Below are positions 35,439-47,800 of a DNA stretch of 64,000 nt, one piece after another. The stretch is from Suillus spraguei. Lineage: Eukaryota > Basidiomycota > Agaricomycetes > Boletales > Suillaceae. Position numbers and translations under genes: made by a program. How positions within the stretch are numbered: the first letter of the stretch is position 1; every line of letters begins with the position of its first letter. The stretch spans positions 1 through 64,000 of the forward strand of contig JABCPU010000063.1 of assembly GCA_016800925.1 (NCBI GenBank), in the 5' to 3' direction. Under the pieces are notes generated by a model. It was not told where the DNA came from and did no database searches. It worked only from the letters and a program-made list of their open reading frames with translations.

Positions 35439-36444
35439 TGCATGAGCAACGTGAGTCTTTCTTTTCATTCATCTCAGGAATAACGTCTCTAATGGGAAAA
35501 TGACTAGGTCGTCGAACCGCTGGCTGGCCTAGCACATAGAAACTCTTGTCTGCAATACCGTAGAGCTACCATTTCCATTTCTTACCATTCTTTGTCTGTT
35601 TCTGCATGTTGGTGTGTCACAGTGATGAGCAATGACTCCTTTGTGATGATATCGATCCATGTTGGATGCACCAGTCAGAGCTTTTCGGCGTTGAAAACCT
35701 CGACCCACCATTGATGGACTGAATGACATGCCTAGATCTGCTTGTTCACCTGTGGATGCCCAGGACAGCCTGAGAAGCGGAAGCCTTTGATGCAAAACTA
35801 CCATTTCCATAAGACAACTCCCCAGAATTCTAGCACCATTCTATCACGCCAGAATCAGATGTCTCATGCTTTCGGTATGGCCCAATGTGGGAGCACACCG
35901 AGGACCACCTCTTCCAATCAGGCACCGTCAGTGCTCAACATCCCATTTTATTTCTTCTCGAGCATGGACGCACCCTAAATTTAAAATCATTAGTGGTCCT
36001 CTGGTTCTCATATCAGCATCTGATATACACATCAATTCCTCCAACGTACAATAATTTGACCGAACCAGAAGACTAACATGGAGTTCGCAATACAGAACAA
36101 CACATTCCAAAGCTTCAGTGTCACGAGAGATCAGACGGCAATATTCGCATCACCGATAGAATATTACAGCTCTTTGCATAAAGGATGGCACTGGCATGAA
36201 TTTTTCGTTAGATTTTGCTCGTTATGCACTCATTTCTCCTGTAATTCATTATCATCATGCTGTATATAACTATTCCTGCCTCCAAAAAAACACAAGAGCC
36301 TGCTAGAGCATGACAGCCTTGACCTTGATTCCAATGGATCTGATGAGGACGACACTCGAATCAAAGTGTGAGGAGGGCTTCCGTGGATGTCCGCCGTCTG
36401 CGCACGAACACCGGCTTCTTCTCTGCACCTGTGCCTGTCCTTGA
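35439..36444. other. No gene recognised; degenerate sequence
   Basis: About 1 kb between the TLH2 stop and the mariner relic. Short open frames on both strands show no recognisable motif. The part next to the relic may hold decayed transposase 3' sequence. Confidence 0.4.
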
Positions 36445-36937
36445 TCATCTATAGCGTCTACCAGGTGTCCGCTCATCTTTTGACGTCTCGTCTATAAATC
36501 CCAACTCTGATGGATCATACTGAGCCATGCGTGCGATGAATGCAGCACGGAGAGTCTCGTTGCGTTCCATGGCAACGCGCTCGAGTTTCTTGTAGCTCAC
36601 ATCAGCACGTTCGAGCTCGCGAAAGATTGTTGTGAAACGGACAGATACGAATTGATTTGTTGCAAGGAGGCGCATGAGCTCGTCCAAAAAAATAGTCAGG
36701 ATTCTGTCTTACAAGGCGAAGCAGGCAATCAACATCTTCATGATCAAGAGCACGCATTGCTGTGTCAGGCTGACGGTCTACGACATCACCAGTTTCGTGC
36801 CAGAGCTTCAAAATCCGAAACCAAGCGCGTCTAAAAAATCCGCAGCAATCTAGGATATCGCGAAGGCTTAGAAGGTTCCGTTCATGGAGTTGGATTGCTG
36901 CAAGCTTCATGTCACGACTGATCTTGCGAAATCCCAC
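36445..36937 (-). pseudogene. Tc1/mariner-type transposase relic, N-terminal third
   Basis: The minus strand reads MGFRKISRDMKLAAIQLHER, a helix-turn-helix start typical of agaricomycete mariner transposases. It continues through ILKLWHETGDVV, and after a frameshift near 36680 with VRFTTIFRELER, VSYKKLERVAMERNETLRA and GFIDETSKDERT, which includes the first catalytic Asp. A stop at 36445 and no later DDE residues show that it is dead. Terminal inverted repeats were not found. Confidence 0.75.
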
Positions 36938-37499
36938 GCTGTGAGGATGATAACAAGGGTAGTATGAGCCTACACGAGCAAAAGTTCACCAAGTCTGACA
37001 TTTGCTGATTGAACGAAGAATTCACGCCAGTGCCATCCTTTATGCAAAGAGCTGTAATATTCCCGAGAGCCAGGGGTTACAGCAGGAGACGGGCGGAAGA
37101 CGTTCTGACGTCCTACAAACGAATCGGTTGACATCAGTTCCCATACAAAGGACTAACCATGGGCGGGTTTGGGTTGCAGCGTCCTGCGCTCGAAAGTGAG
37201 AATCAAAAGCAACGACTTGAGCCAGTGATGCAAGACTTGAGAAAAACTGGCTTTGCTTCAGGCACGACCCAAAAAGACGTCGAAACACTGGATTGGTGAG
37301 GCCGGTGGGTGCTGAACGTTTGAAGACGACAGATGGGCATCTGAAAAGATGAGTGCAGAAAAGAAGGAGGAAGACATGCAAAAATCAATTGAACCTGATC
37401 CGAATGCGACGAGGACGAGCTTGAGTCTGAGAGAGAGAGAGAGAGAGAGCACAGCAACAGAGTTTCGGATGCCCAGCAGTGACGGGGACGGTGATGTAA
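36938..37499. other. No gene recognised
   Basis: Unique-looking sequence between the mariner relic and the GTGACGCAG repeat. A (GA)n tract lies at about 37428-37448. Confidence 0.4.
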
Positions 37500-37825
37500 G
37501 GATCGCGACTTTTGAGGGGCAGGGACGCAGTGACGACTGCAGGTCGTGGGAGGCGACACGCAGCAGTGACGCAGTGACGACTGCAGGTCGTGGGAGGCGA
37601 CACGCAGCAGTGACGCAGTGACGATGCTGTAAAGACAACCCAAAAGACAGCAGTGACGGAGGCTGTGAGAAGAAAAGAAGCGGTGACGCAGGGACGTGCT
37701 GTAAAGAGAACGTAACATCGGAAGGAAAATCCGAGTGATGGGAAAAAAAAGAAGCAGTGACGGTACCATAAGAGGCAGGACGGTGACGGTGACGATACGG
37801 GGCGTATCGCGAAAAATATAGATAG
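37500..37825. repeat. GTGACGCAG-rich dispersed repeat, copy 1
   Basis: Short direct repeats (GTGACGCAGTGACG, CTGCAGGTCGTGGGAGGCG) and a tail with GGTACCATAAGAGGCAGG. A second copy in the same orientation lies at 61790-62145. Both copies sit directly before subtelomeric repeat blocks. The long minus-strand open frames here are low-complexity products of the repeat. Confidence 0.75.
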
Positions 37826-40800
37826 CACTGACCTTATCGACTATCGATCGTTATTGTATGCGATCGTATCGTATCGATCGTATGTATCGTATAGTATTGC
37901 CTTGTATGATGATATGTAACGTATTAACGTATCATATCGTATAGTATCGTATGCTATGATATGGTGGTCTGTCGTGTTTCTTATCCTTGACTGACTATTG
38001 TATGGGATCGTGTTTCTTATCCTTGTCTTTTCCTATTTTTTGCTATCCGAGTCTTGACTATCGTGTCTGCGGTCATGCGTAGGCTGAGGCGAAAACCTTG
38101 TTCAGACTTTGCTTGACTTTGCTTGATTTTGCTTGATTTGAGGCGTAGCGTTAGGCGAAAACCTCGTCAGGACTGGGCTTGACTTTGCTTGATTTTTGCT
38201 ATTGGATTGCTTGATTTTTGTTTAATCTGAAGCGTGGCTTTAGGCGAAAACCTCGTCAGGACTGGGTGTGATTTTGGGTATTTTTTTGCTATCGGAATGC
38301 TTGATTTTGCTTTTTTTTGTTTAATCTGAAGCGTGGCTTTAGGCGAAAACCTCGTCAGGACTGGGCTTGACTTTGCTTGATTTGTGCTATTTTTTTGCTA
38401 TCGGAATGCTTTATTTTGTTTAATCTGAAGCATAGTTTGAGGCGAAAACCTAGTCAGGACTGGGGTTCATTTTGCGTGATTTTGCTATTTATTTGCTATT
38501 GGATTGTTGATTTTGCTTTATTTCGTTCAATCTGAAGCGTAGCTTTAGGCGAAAACCTTGTTCGGACTTGGCTTGATTTTGCATGATTTTTGCTATTTTT
38601 TTGCTATTGAATGGCGTGATTTCGCTTAATCTTGGGCGTTGGTTTAGGCGAAAACCTCGTTCAGACTTGGTTTCATTTTGCATGATTTTGCTTGACTTGT
38701 TGTCGTAGTCTCTTGTCATTGTATTGCTTGACTTGCTGTGGTATCGTATCGTAGCGTATCGTATTCCTTATCCTTGTCTTGACTATCGTATGGTATCGTA
38801 GTCTGTCGCGTTTCTTATCCTCGTCTTGACTATGGTATTCCTGGTCAAAACCTCGTTCAGACTTTGCTTGACTTTGCTTGATTTTTGTTTAATCCGAGGC
38901 GTAGCTTTAGGCGAAAACCTCGTTCAGACTGGGCTTGATTTTACTTGATTTTTGTTTAATCTGAAGCGTAGCTTTAGGCGAAAACCTCGTTCAGACTGGG
39001 CTTGACTTTGCTTGATTTTTGCTATTTTTTTGCTAATGAATTGTATGGTATTCCTTGACTATTGTATAGTACCGAGAACCGAGACACCGAGACACCGAGA
39101 CAATACGTTTTTATCCTAAGCAACGAGAAAGCTAACTAAGCCTCTAACGGGCGGGGGGGTGGTTTTCTAACAGCTAAACCTAATGACTAACAACTTTAAC
39201 GGCGGGCGGGCGGGGGGATCTAACTATATCTGACGTATGGCAAGCACTGTTATCCTTATCCTTGACTATCGTATCGTTATTGTATGCGATCGTATCGTAT
39301 CGTATCGTATGTTATCGTATAGTATTGCCTTGTATTGTATGATATTGTAACGTATTGTAACGTATCACTATCGTATAGTATCGTATGCTATGATATGGTG
39401 GTCTGTCGTGTTTCTTATCCTTGACTTGACTATTGTATGGGATCGTGTTTCTTATCCTTGTCTTTTCCTATTTTTTGCTATCCGAGTCTTGACTATCGTG
39501 TCTGCGGTCATGCGTAGGCTGAGGCGAAAACCTTGTTCAGACTTTGCTTGACTTTGCTTGATTTTGCTTGATTTGAGGCGTAGCGTTAGGCGAAAACCTC
39601 GTCAGGACTGGGCTTGACTTTGCTTGATTTTTGCTATTGGATTGCTTGATTTTTGTTTAATCTGAAGCGTGGCTTTAGGCGAAAACCTCGTCAGGACTGG
39701 GTGTGATTTTGGGTATTTTTTTGCTATCGGAATGCTTGATTTTGCTTTTTTTTGTTTAATCTGAAGCGTGGCTTTAGGCGAAAACCTCGTCAGGACTGGG
39801 CTTGACTTTGCTTGATTTGTGCTATTTTTTTGCTATCGGAATGCTTTATTTTGTTTAATCTGAAGCATAGTTTGAGGCGAAAACCTAGTCAGGACTGGGG
39901 TTCATTTTGCGTGATTTTGCTATTTATTTGCTATTGGATTGTTGATTTTGCTTTATTTCGTTCAATCTGAAGCGTAGCTTTAGGCGAAAACCTTGTTCGG
40001 ACTTGGCTTGATTTTGCATGATTTTTGCTATTTTTTTGCTATTGAATGGCGTGATTTCGCTTAATCTTGGGCGTTGGTTTAGGCGAAAACCTCGTTCAGA
40101 CTTGGTTTCATTTTGCATGATTTTGCTTGACTTGTTGTCGTAGTCTCTTGTCATTGTATTGCTTGACTTGCTGTGGTATCGTATCGTAGCGTATCGTATT
40201 CCTTATCCTTGTCTTGACTATCGTATGGTATCGTAGTCTGTCGCGTTTCTTATCCTCGTCTTGACTATGGTATTCCTGGTCAAAACCTCGTTCAGACTTT
40301 GCTTGACTTTGCTTGATTTTTGTTTAATCCGAGGCGTAGCTTTAGGCGAAAACCTCGTTCAGACTGGGCTTGATTTTACTTGATTTTTGTTTAATCTGAA
40401 GCGTAGCTTTAGGCGAAAACCTCGTTCAGACTGGGCTTGACTTTGCTTGATTTTTGCTATTTTTTTGCTAATGAATTGTATGGTATTCCTTGACTATTGT
40501 ATAGTACCGAGAACCGAGACACCGAGACACCGAGACAATACGTTTTTATCCTAAGCAACGAGAAAGCTAACTAAGCCTCTAACGGGCGGGGGGGTGGTTT
40601 TCTAACAGCTAAACCTAATGACTAACAACTTTAACGGCGGGCGGGCGGGGGGATCTAACTATATCTGACGTATGGCAAGCACTGTTATCCTTATCCTTGA
40701 CTATCGTATCGTTATTGTATGCGATCGTATCGTATCGTATCGTATGTTATCGTATAGTATTGCCTTGTATTGTATGATATTGTAACGTATTGTAACGTAT

Positions 40801-43792
40801 CACTATCGTATAGTATCGTATGCTATGATATGGTGGTCTGTCGTGTTTCTTATCCTTGACTTGACTATTGTATGGGATCGTGTTTCTTATCCTTGTCTTT
40901 TCCTATTTTTTGCTATCCGAGTCTTGACTATCGTGTCTGCGGTCATGCGTAGGCTGAGGCGAAAACCTTGTTCAGACTTTGCTTGACTTTGCTTGATTTT
41001 GCTTGATTTGAGGCGTAGCGTTAGGCGAAAACCTCGTCAGGACTGGGCTTGACTTTGCTTGATTTTTGCTATTGGATTGCTTGATTTTTGTTTAATCTGA
41101 AGCGTGGCTTTAGGCGAAAACCTCGTCAGGACTGGGTGTGATTTTGGGTATTTTTTTGCTATCGGAATGCTTGATTTTGCTTTTTTTTGTTTAATCTGAA
41201 GCGTGGCTTTAGGCGAAAACCTCGTCAGGACTGGGCTTGACTTTGCTTGATTTGTGCTATTTTTTTGCTATCGGAATGCTTTATTTTGTTTAATCTGAAG
41301 CATAGTTTGAGGCGAAAACCTAGTCAGGACTGGGGTTCATTTTGCGTGATTTTGCTATTTATTTGCTATTGGATTGTTGATTTTGCTTTATTTCGTTCAA
41401 TCTGAAGCGTAGCTTTAGGCGAAAACCTTGTTCGGACTTGGCTTGATTTTGCATGATTTTTGCTATTTTTTTGCTATTGAATGGCGTGATTTCGCTTAAT
41501 CTTGGGCGTTGGTTTAGGCGAAAACCTCGTTCAGACTTGGTTTCATTTTGCATGATTTTGCTTGACTTGTTGTCGTAGTCTCTTGTCATTGTATTGCTTG
41601 ACTTGCTGTGGTATCGTATCGTAGCGTATCGTATTCCTTATCCTTGTCTTGACTATCGTATGGTATCGTAGTCTGTCGCGTTTCTTATCCTCGTCTTGAC
41701 TATGGTATTCCTGGTCAAAACCTCGTTCAGACTTTGCTTGACTTTGCTTGATTTTTGTTTAATCCGAGGCGTAGCTTTAGGCGAAAACCTCGTTCAGACT
41801 GGGCTTGATTTTACTTGATTTTTGTTTAATCTGAAGCGTAGCTTTAGGCGAAAACCTCGTTCAGACTGGGCTTGACTTTGCTTGATTTTTGCTATTTTTT
41901 TGCTAATGAATTGTATGGTATTCCTTGACTATTGTATAGTACCGAGAACCGAGACACCGAGACACCGAGACAATACGTTTTTATCCTAAGCAACGAGAAA
42001 GCTAACTAAGCCTCTAACGGGCGGGGGGGTGGTTTTCTAACAGCTAAACCTAATGACTAACAACTTTAACGGCGGGCGGGCGGGGGGATCTAACTATATC
42101 TGACGTATGGCAAGCACTGTTATCCTTATCCTTGACTATCGTATCGTTATTGTATGCGATCGTATCGTATCGTATCGTATGTTATCGTATAGTATTGCCT
42201 TGTATTGTATGATATTGTAACGTATTGTAACGTATCACTATCGTATAGTATCGTATGCTATGATATGGTGGTCTGTCGTGTTTCTTATCCTTGACTTGAC
42301 TATTGTATGGGATCGTGTTTCTTATCCTTGTCTTTTCCTATTTTTTGCTATCCGAGTCTTGACTATCGTGTCTGCGGTCATGCGTAGGCTGAGGCGAAAA
42401 CCTTGTTCAGACTTTGCTTGACTTTGCTTGATTTTGCTTGATTTGAGGCGTAGCGTTAGGCGAAAACCTCGTCAGGACTGGGCTTGACTTTGCTTGATTT
42501 TTGCTATTGGATTGCTTGATTTTTGTTTAATCTGAAGCGTGGCTTTAGGCGAAAACCTCGTCAGGACTGGGTGTGATTTTGGGTATTTTTTTGCTATCGG
42601 AATGCTTGATTTTGCTTTTTTTTGTTTAATCTGAAGCGTGGCTTTAGGCGAAAACCTCGTCAGGACTGGGCTTGACTTTGCTTGATTTGTGCTATTTTTT
42701 TGCTATCGGAATGCTTTATTTTGTTTAATCTGAAGCATAGTTTGAGGCGAAAACCTAGTCAGGACTGGGGTTCATTTTGCGTGATTTTGCTATTTATTTG
42801 CTATTGGATTGTTGATTTTGCTTTATTTCGTTCAATCTGAAGCGTAGCTTTAGGCGAAAACCTTGTTCGGACTTGGCTTGATTTTGCATGATTTTTGCTA
42901 TTTTTTTGCTATTGAATGGCGTGATTTCGCTTAATCTTGGGCGTTGGTTTAGGCGAAAACCTCGTTCAGACTTGGTTTCATTTTGCATGATTTTGCTTGA
43001 CTTGTTGTCGTAGTCTCTTGTCATTGTATTGCTTGACTTGCTGTGGTATCGTATCGTAGCGTATCGTATTCCTTATCCTTGTCTTGACTATCGTATGGTA
43101 TCGTAGTCTGTCGCGTTTCTTATCCTCGTCTTGACTATGGTATTCCTGGTCAAAACCTCGTTCAGACTTTGCTTGACTTTGCTTGATTTTTGTTTAATCC
43201 GAGGCGTAGCTTTAGGCGAAAACCTCGTTCAGACTGGGCTTGATTTTACTTGATTTTTGTTTAATCTGAAGCGTAGCTTTAGGCGAAAACCTCGTTCAGA
43301 CTGGGCTTGACTTTGCTTGATTTTTGCTATTTTTTTGCTAATGAATTGTATGGTATTCCTTGACTATTGTATAGTACCGAGAACCGAGACACCGAGACAC
43401 CGAGACAATACGTTTTTATCCTAAGCAACGAGAAAGCTAACTAAGCCTCTAACGGGCGGGGGGGTGGTTTTCTAACAGCTAAACCTAATGACTAACAACT
43501 TTAACGGCGGGCGGGCGGGGGGATCTAACTATATCTGACGTATGGCAAGCACTGTTATCCTTATCCTTGACTATCGTATCGTTATTGTATGCGATCGTAT
43601 CGTATCGTATCGTATGTTATCGTATAGTATTGCCTTGTATTGTATGATATTGTAACGTATTGTAACGTATCACTATCGTATAGTATCGTATGCTATGATA
43701 TGGTGGTCTGTCGTGTTTCTTATCCTTGACTTGACTATTGTATGGGATCGTGTTTCTTATCCTTGTCTTTTCCTATTTTTTGCTATCCGAGT
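37826..43792. repeat. Subtelomeric tandem array, 1435-bp unit, about 4.1 copies
   Basis: Landmarks repeat every 1435 bp (for example at 38489, 39924, 41359, 42794). The first copy is slightly diverged at its left edge; later copies look identical. The unit has the same AGGCGAAAACCTCG subrepeats as the 1751-bp array and a variant of the telomere-adjacent module (CAATACGTTTTTATCC, CTAACTAAGC). It adds a (TATCG)n-like tract and a GGCGGGCGGGCGGGG run. It lacks the 20-bp palindromes. The last partial copy stops at GCTATCCGAGT, 43792. Confidence 0.93.
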
Positions 43793-44735
43793 TAAAGAGC
43801 AGGTAGGCAACTGCACGAAAGATGGGTTTGGGGGTATGGGTACTCATACCCACGCCACAGATTTGACATGTGACCACTTGTCACAATTCTTCCTTGTCGC
43901 TGCTTACTATTATGGCGACTGGCAATTGCCCACGTCTGTGTAAAAGTCTATGGAGAACAATGCTGGTGACATTGTATTGATACAGGTATGTTTTCATTTG
44001 TCTTTGTCCTACTTTCATTCCTTTGGGCTTATTTGTAGTCGTACTCGCCTTCATTCATTTTCCCTGCATTGGTTTGGACTCATCTAGGCTTATTTGCACT
44101 CGTCTGGAAGTGCCTTCATTCATCTGGACTTGACCAAACTCATATTCACTCGCCTGGACTCATCTCTGGTCTGGCCTACACTCTTTTGTACTTGTCTGCA
44201 TCCATCCAGGCTTGTCCGCACTCGCTTGTACTTGCCTTCACCTGTCTTTGCTTACTGGTGCTCATCGCACTTGCCAGCACTCGTTTGTGCACTCTATCCT
44301 TCTCTTTCTCAAATGGTGCTTGACTTCAGTCCCAGGTCAGTTCTTTCTTCGTGGCATTGTCCACAATTGATTGTCTTCGCAGCAACCTCCGTCAATATTG
44401 AACGGCTCTTCAGCTGTGGTCGCATCCTGCTCTCCCATGTCCGTTCACTGCTCAGACAACTTGTACGATGCTATGTCTCCGCCGGTGGAGTGCTAGTGCT
44501 TTGGCCTCACAATGTACTGTCTGGCAGCACTCTCACAGATGTTGTAATGGTGGACGGTTGGGATGCTATTGAGTAGGTTACTACGACTTTTTTGTATTAT
44601 TCTAGGTATCTTAATTTCATGCCCGTACGTATACCCTCCATTGGTAGTACCCTTGTGTCTCCCCTACCAGCCATTTAGCCTGTACCCTGCTTGCGGGTAC
44701 AGGTACCAGTACGTCCTCAAATAACCATGCATGGA
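43793..44735 (+). pseudogene. hAT transposon relic with C-terminal dimerisation segment
   Basis: The plus-strand frame ending at 44576 contains ATSVNIERLFSCGRILLSHV, the conserved hAT C-terminal dimerisation motif, followed by a decayed tail. The N-terminal and catalytic parts are missing. Upstream (44030-44300) is a run of diverged CTCGTCTGGACTT-like repeats. GGGTAC-rich sequences at about 43834-43856 and 44690-44715 resemble the ends of fungal hAT elements, so this may be an internally deleted copy. Confidence 0.7.
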
Positions 44736-44811
44736 TGCAAGGCAAGACACAATGAAGAAAGCCAAATGCGGAACAATCAAAGTACGTCAAGACCATCAGC
44801 AATTAAGTCAT

Positions 44812-47800
44812 TTACATGTCCGGCATGATATCTACGACCAGTAACTCATCATCATCCTCATCAACAAAGCCCGTCCTCATCTGGGAGCGTTTGTGTTTCT
44901 TCTTGTTGTCCGGTGAGATTAAGACTGTGAATATAATATAAGAATGGACAATGACAAAGACAGCAGAATTGATAGATACGCACAAGCATCATTGCGATCA
45001 CGTTTTGAGGCAGAAGCACCTTCTGATGGTGTGCGGTGCCCATGAGCATGCTCTGTGCCTGCATGATGACGAGGAGGCTTGGGAGGAATCCGAGATGAAG
45101 CTGCAGCTGCACGATGAACAAGGGTTAGATTCTCATTATTAGCAGCAGGACTCACAACCTGTGCGACGCCCAGCATAGAAGGCCTCGACTTCATTCGCCA
45201 GTTCATAATCTTTGACCAGCTGAACGTCTTGATAGCCTGGTGCGCCAACGTTCTGACATTTTTCTTTATTTTTTAGTTTGATGGAACTCGTCAGTGGGCT
45301 AATGTCAGTTATATGAGTGTCGCGCAGTTTTTCCTCCATAGACAAGACCGTCTCATGAGCTGCCTTCTGGATGCATCGTGGACGCTGTGTTTCAGATATC
45401 TGTATGTCATCATCTAATTTGTACATCCAACATGAGGTCCCATCCAGACCTGGGACTGGATGGGGCATTCACCTTGTGGTAGCAAATTCACGTGACATGT
45501 GAGCCCATCCAGTACTGGTTCTATATCATAGGGTGATTACTGCTTACCTTCCTCATCAGCGCTGAATGAAGCTGTAAATAGATCATGCACATCAGTTTGC
45601 GTTTTCACATTTACTTCCACGTACTAATTAGATCATCGTTGCTCTGTACTGAGCCAATAGTTAGGTGAGTTCCACACTAAATTAATTGGCTTGCGATGCA
45701 GGTACTAACCAGCCTTTCCTTTTTTCCGTTCAATAGGTCTAGGACGTGGTTTGGACTTTATTGTGTCTTCTGGTGACATGTCGGTCGCTCCCTGACCTTC
45801 CTCTTCATCAACATCAGTGACTTTGACTTTGTTCATCCGTCGCACGTTGTTACAAACAGTGGGTGCACATCCTTTACCCTTGGATGTCGTTCCTGACATT
45901 GCCTGCGTGCGACACAATGGTGAGCTGCTACCTTTGTCGTTGTCTTCATGTTCATCATCCCTATTGACGGCCTTGTCTTTGCCTCTGCCATGGTTCCTGT
46001 TGTCTTCGGCCTCCTCATCCTGCTGACCCATTATAATGCTTGGTTTGCTCTGGCAGGCGTATTGGTTGTGTCAGTATTTCTGAACAGGTTAGTCGAGTGT
46101 TTACCAGACAACGTACTCTCCTGACTGTATGCATGTCAATCTCGCCTTCAATATCAGGTATATGAAGGTCCACATGATGGACTTCTGGATCGAATTTGTG
46201 TTCGTCTATTCCAGTCGAGGTACGAATTCGCATGCGAGATGCACCAAGTGACAGAACCTTTTGTCGACACACAGTCAGCAAATGCATCTTGGGTCTTCCA
46301 TGTACGTACCTGTTTTAACTGGTTGATGGCCTCAGCCACTTCGCTTGAAACAGGACTTTTCTTGTCAGGAGTCAGGCGCGACATGGGCATCGCCAGGATG
46401 CTCTTGATGACCTTCAGAATCGCATCTTTATCGGCCTTTTCTGCTGCAGTCCTATGCAGGATTTCAATCTGCTGCTTCTGGGTGTCTTCATCCATCACAG
46501 GTTCGACATCTGCTGATGGTCGGGGCACATCAATACCATCCCAATACGTCCACCATTTTGTACTCGCGAGTGATCCAGCTGTTGCAGTTCTGAGTTTTGA
46601 GCCAATGTGGTGCGTGTTTATGATATTTTCCAACTTTGCTCGCAGATCCCAGATCAATGGATCGTCGAGAACTTTAGGACGGTAGGTTGCTGCAAAGTTC
46701 ATCTCCATCAGGATGCCTTGTATTGATGGTATAGCCTCTCTGCGTGCTTGCTTCTTGATGGCTTTTCGTTTCCAGTCCCATGCAGTGGCCATCATGCCCC
46801 GCATACCAGTCTTACTCATCATTGATGCTGGCATATCAATGATTCCTTCCCCCATGTACTTCTTCATGACATCATATAGTGCCGTCGAGTCTGACTTTGT
46901 TGCCTCCGGTTCTTGTTTCCACCTGGTCTGGAATGCGCTTTTTGTTGTAGCCCTTTGCTTCATAGTCTCCTCCATGCTTGCAGTCGACATCTTATTGTGT
47001 AGTTGCAGCACCGCACTTGTCCTGCCTTCCCATAAGACAGACCACACCTGCAGAACACTCGTTCATAAGTCTTTCCTCTGGTCTGTATTTGCTTACTTCT
47101 TGAAGTGCATGCTCCTTGTGCACTCCCCTAACCCGCTCAATGCTGCAGAACAGTGCTTCGGTGCCATCATCAACAGCATGTGTATTTCCGACATTGATCT
47201 TCATTGTATCAAGCAATGGTTCGAACCATCGAGAAATCTGAAACACGGGTAAGTCTTATTTCCTGCTATCAAACTCTCTTATGCTCACCTCCTTGTACCC
47301 TTCCTTCACTGATGTTAATTCCGTCCACACTTTATCTAGGACCATCCCAGTCACCAATGGCATCTGCATGTGCTCTTGCATGACTGGTGTCAGCCAAACC
47401 ATGATACGTGCTAACACGGTATCCAGCCATTTCATTTCTTCTGTAGGTCGCAAGGTATGAATCATGAATCCGGTATGAAGGATCTCGACGACATCATCAC
47501 GATAGTGATGCAGTGTGATGCGATAATTTGAATTTGATGTTCCCAATGCTCCATCATAACTCTGGAAACATTTGATCGCAGCCTCATCGATATCTTCTAG
47601 GTAGGGAACAAATATTTTTGGGTTCCCCGGAGTGGCAGCCATCATTTGCTCGCGTAACTCTTGTAGTGTTTGGCATGCGGCTGCTCCTTCCTCGTCATCG
47701 CACTCAGACGCCTCCACCAATGCGGATATCTTGCGATAGCTTGGAAAATAGTCTTCAGAAGCTAGCATTCGATATACCTTCAACTCATTCGACATGAATA

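Noticed and set aside
37203..37828. Overlapping Cys/Ser/Leu-rich minus-strand open frames, repeated at 61606-62177
   Set aside because: Low-complexity translation of the GTGACGCAG repeat; the peptides shift frame between copies.
38489..43024. Four identical 76-residue minus-strand open frames at 1435-bp spacing
   Set aside because: They arise from the AGGCGAAAACCTCG subrepeats of the satellite (AKIMQN... repeats) and have no independent coding evidence.
43793..44735. Active hAT transposase
   Set aside because: Only the C-terminal dimerisation segment remains; no catalytic region is present.
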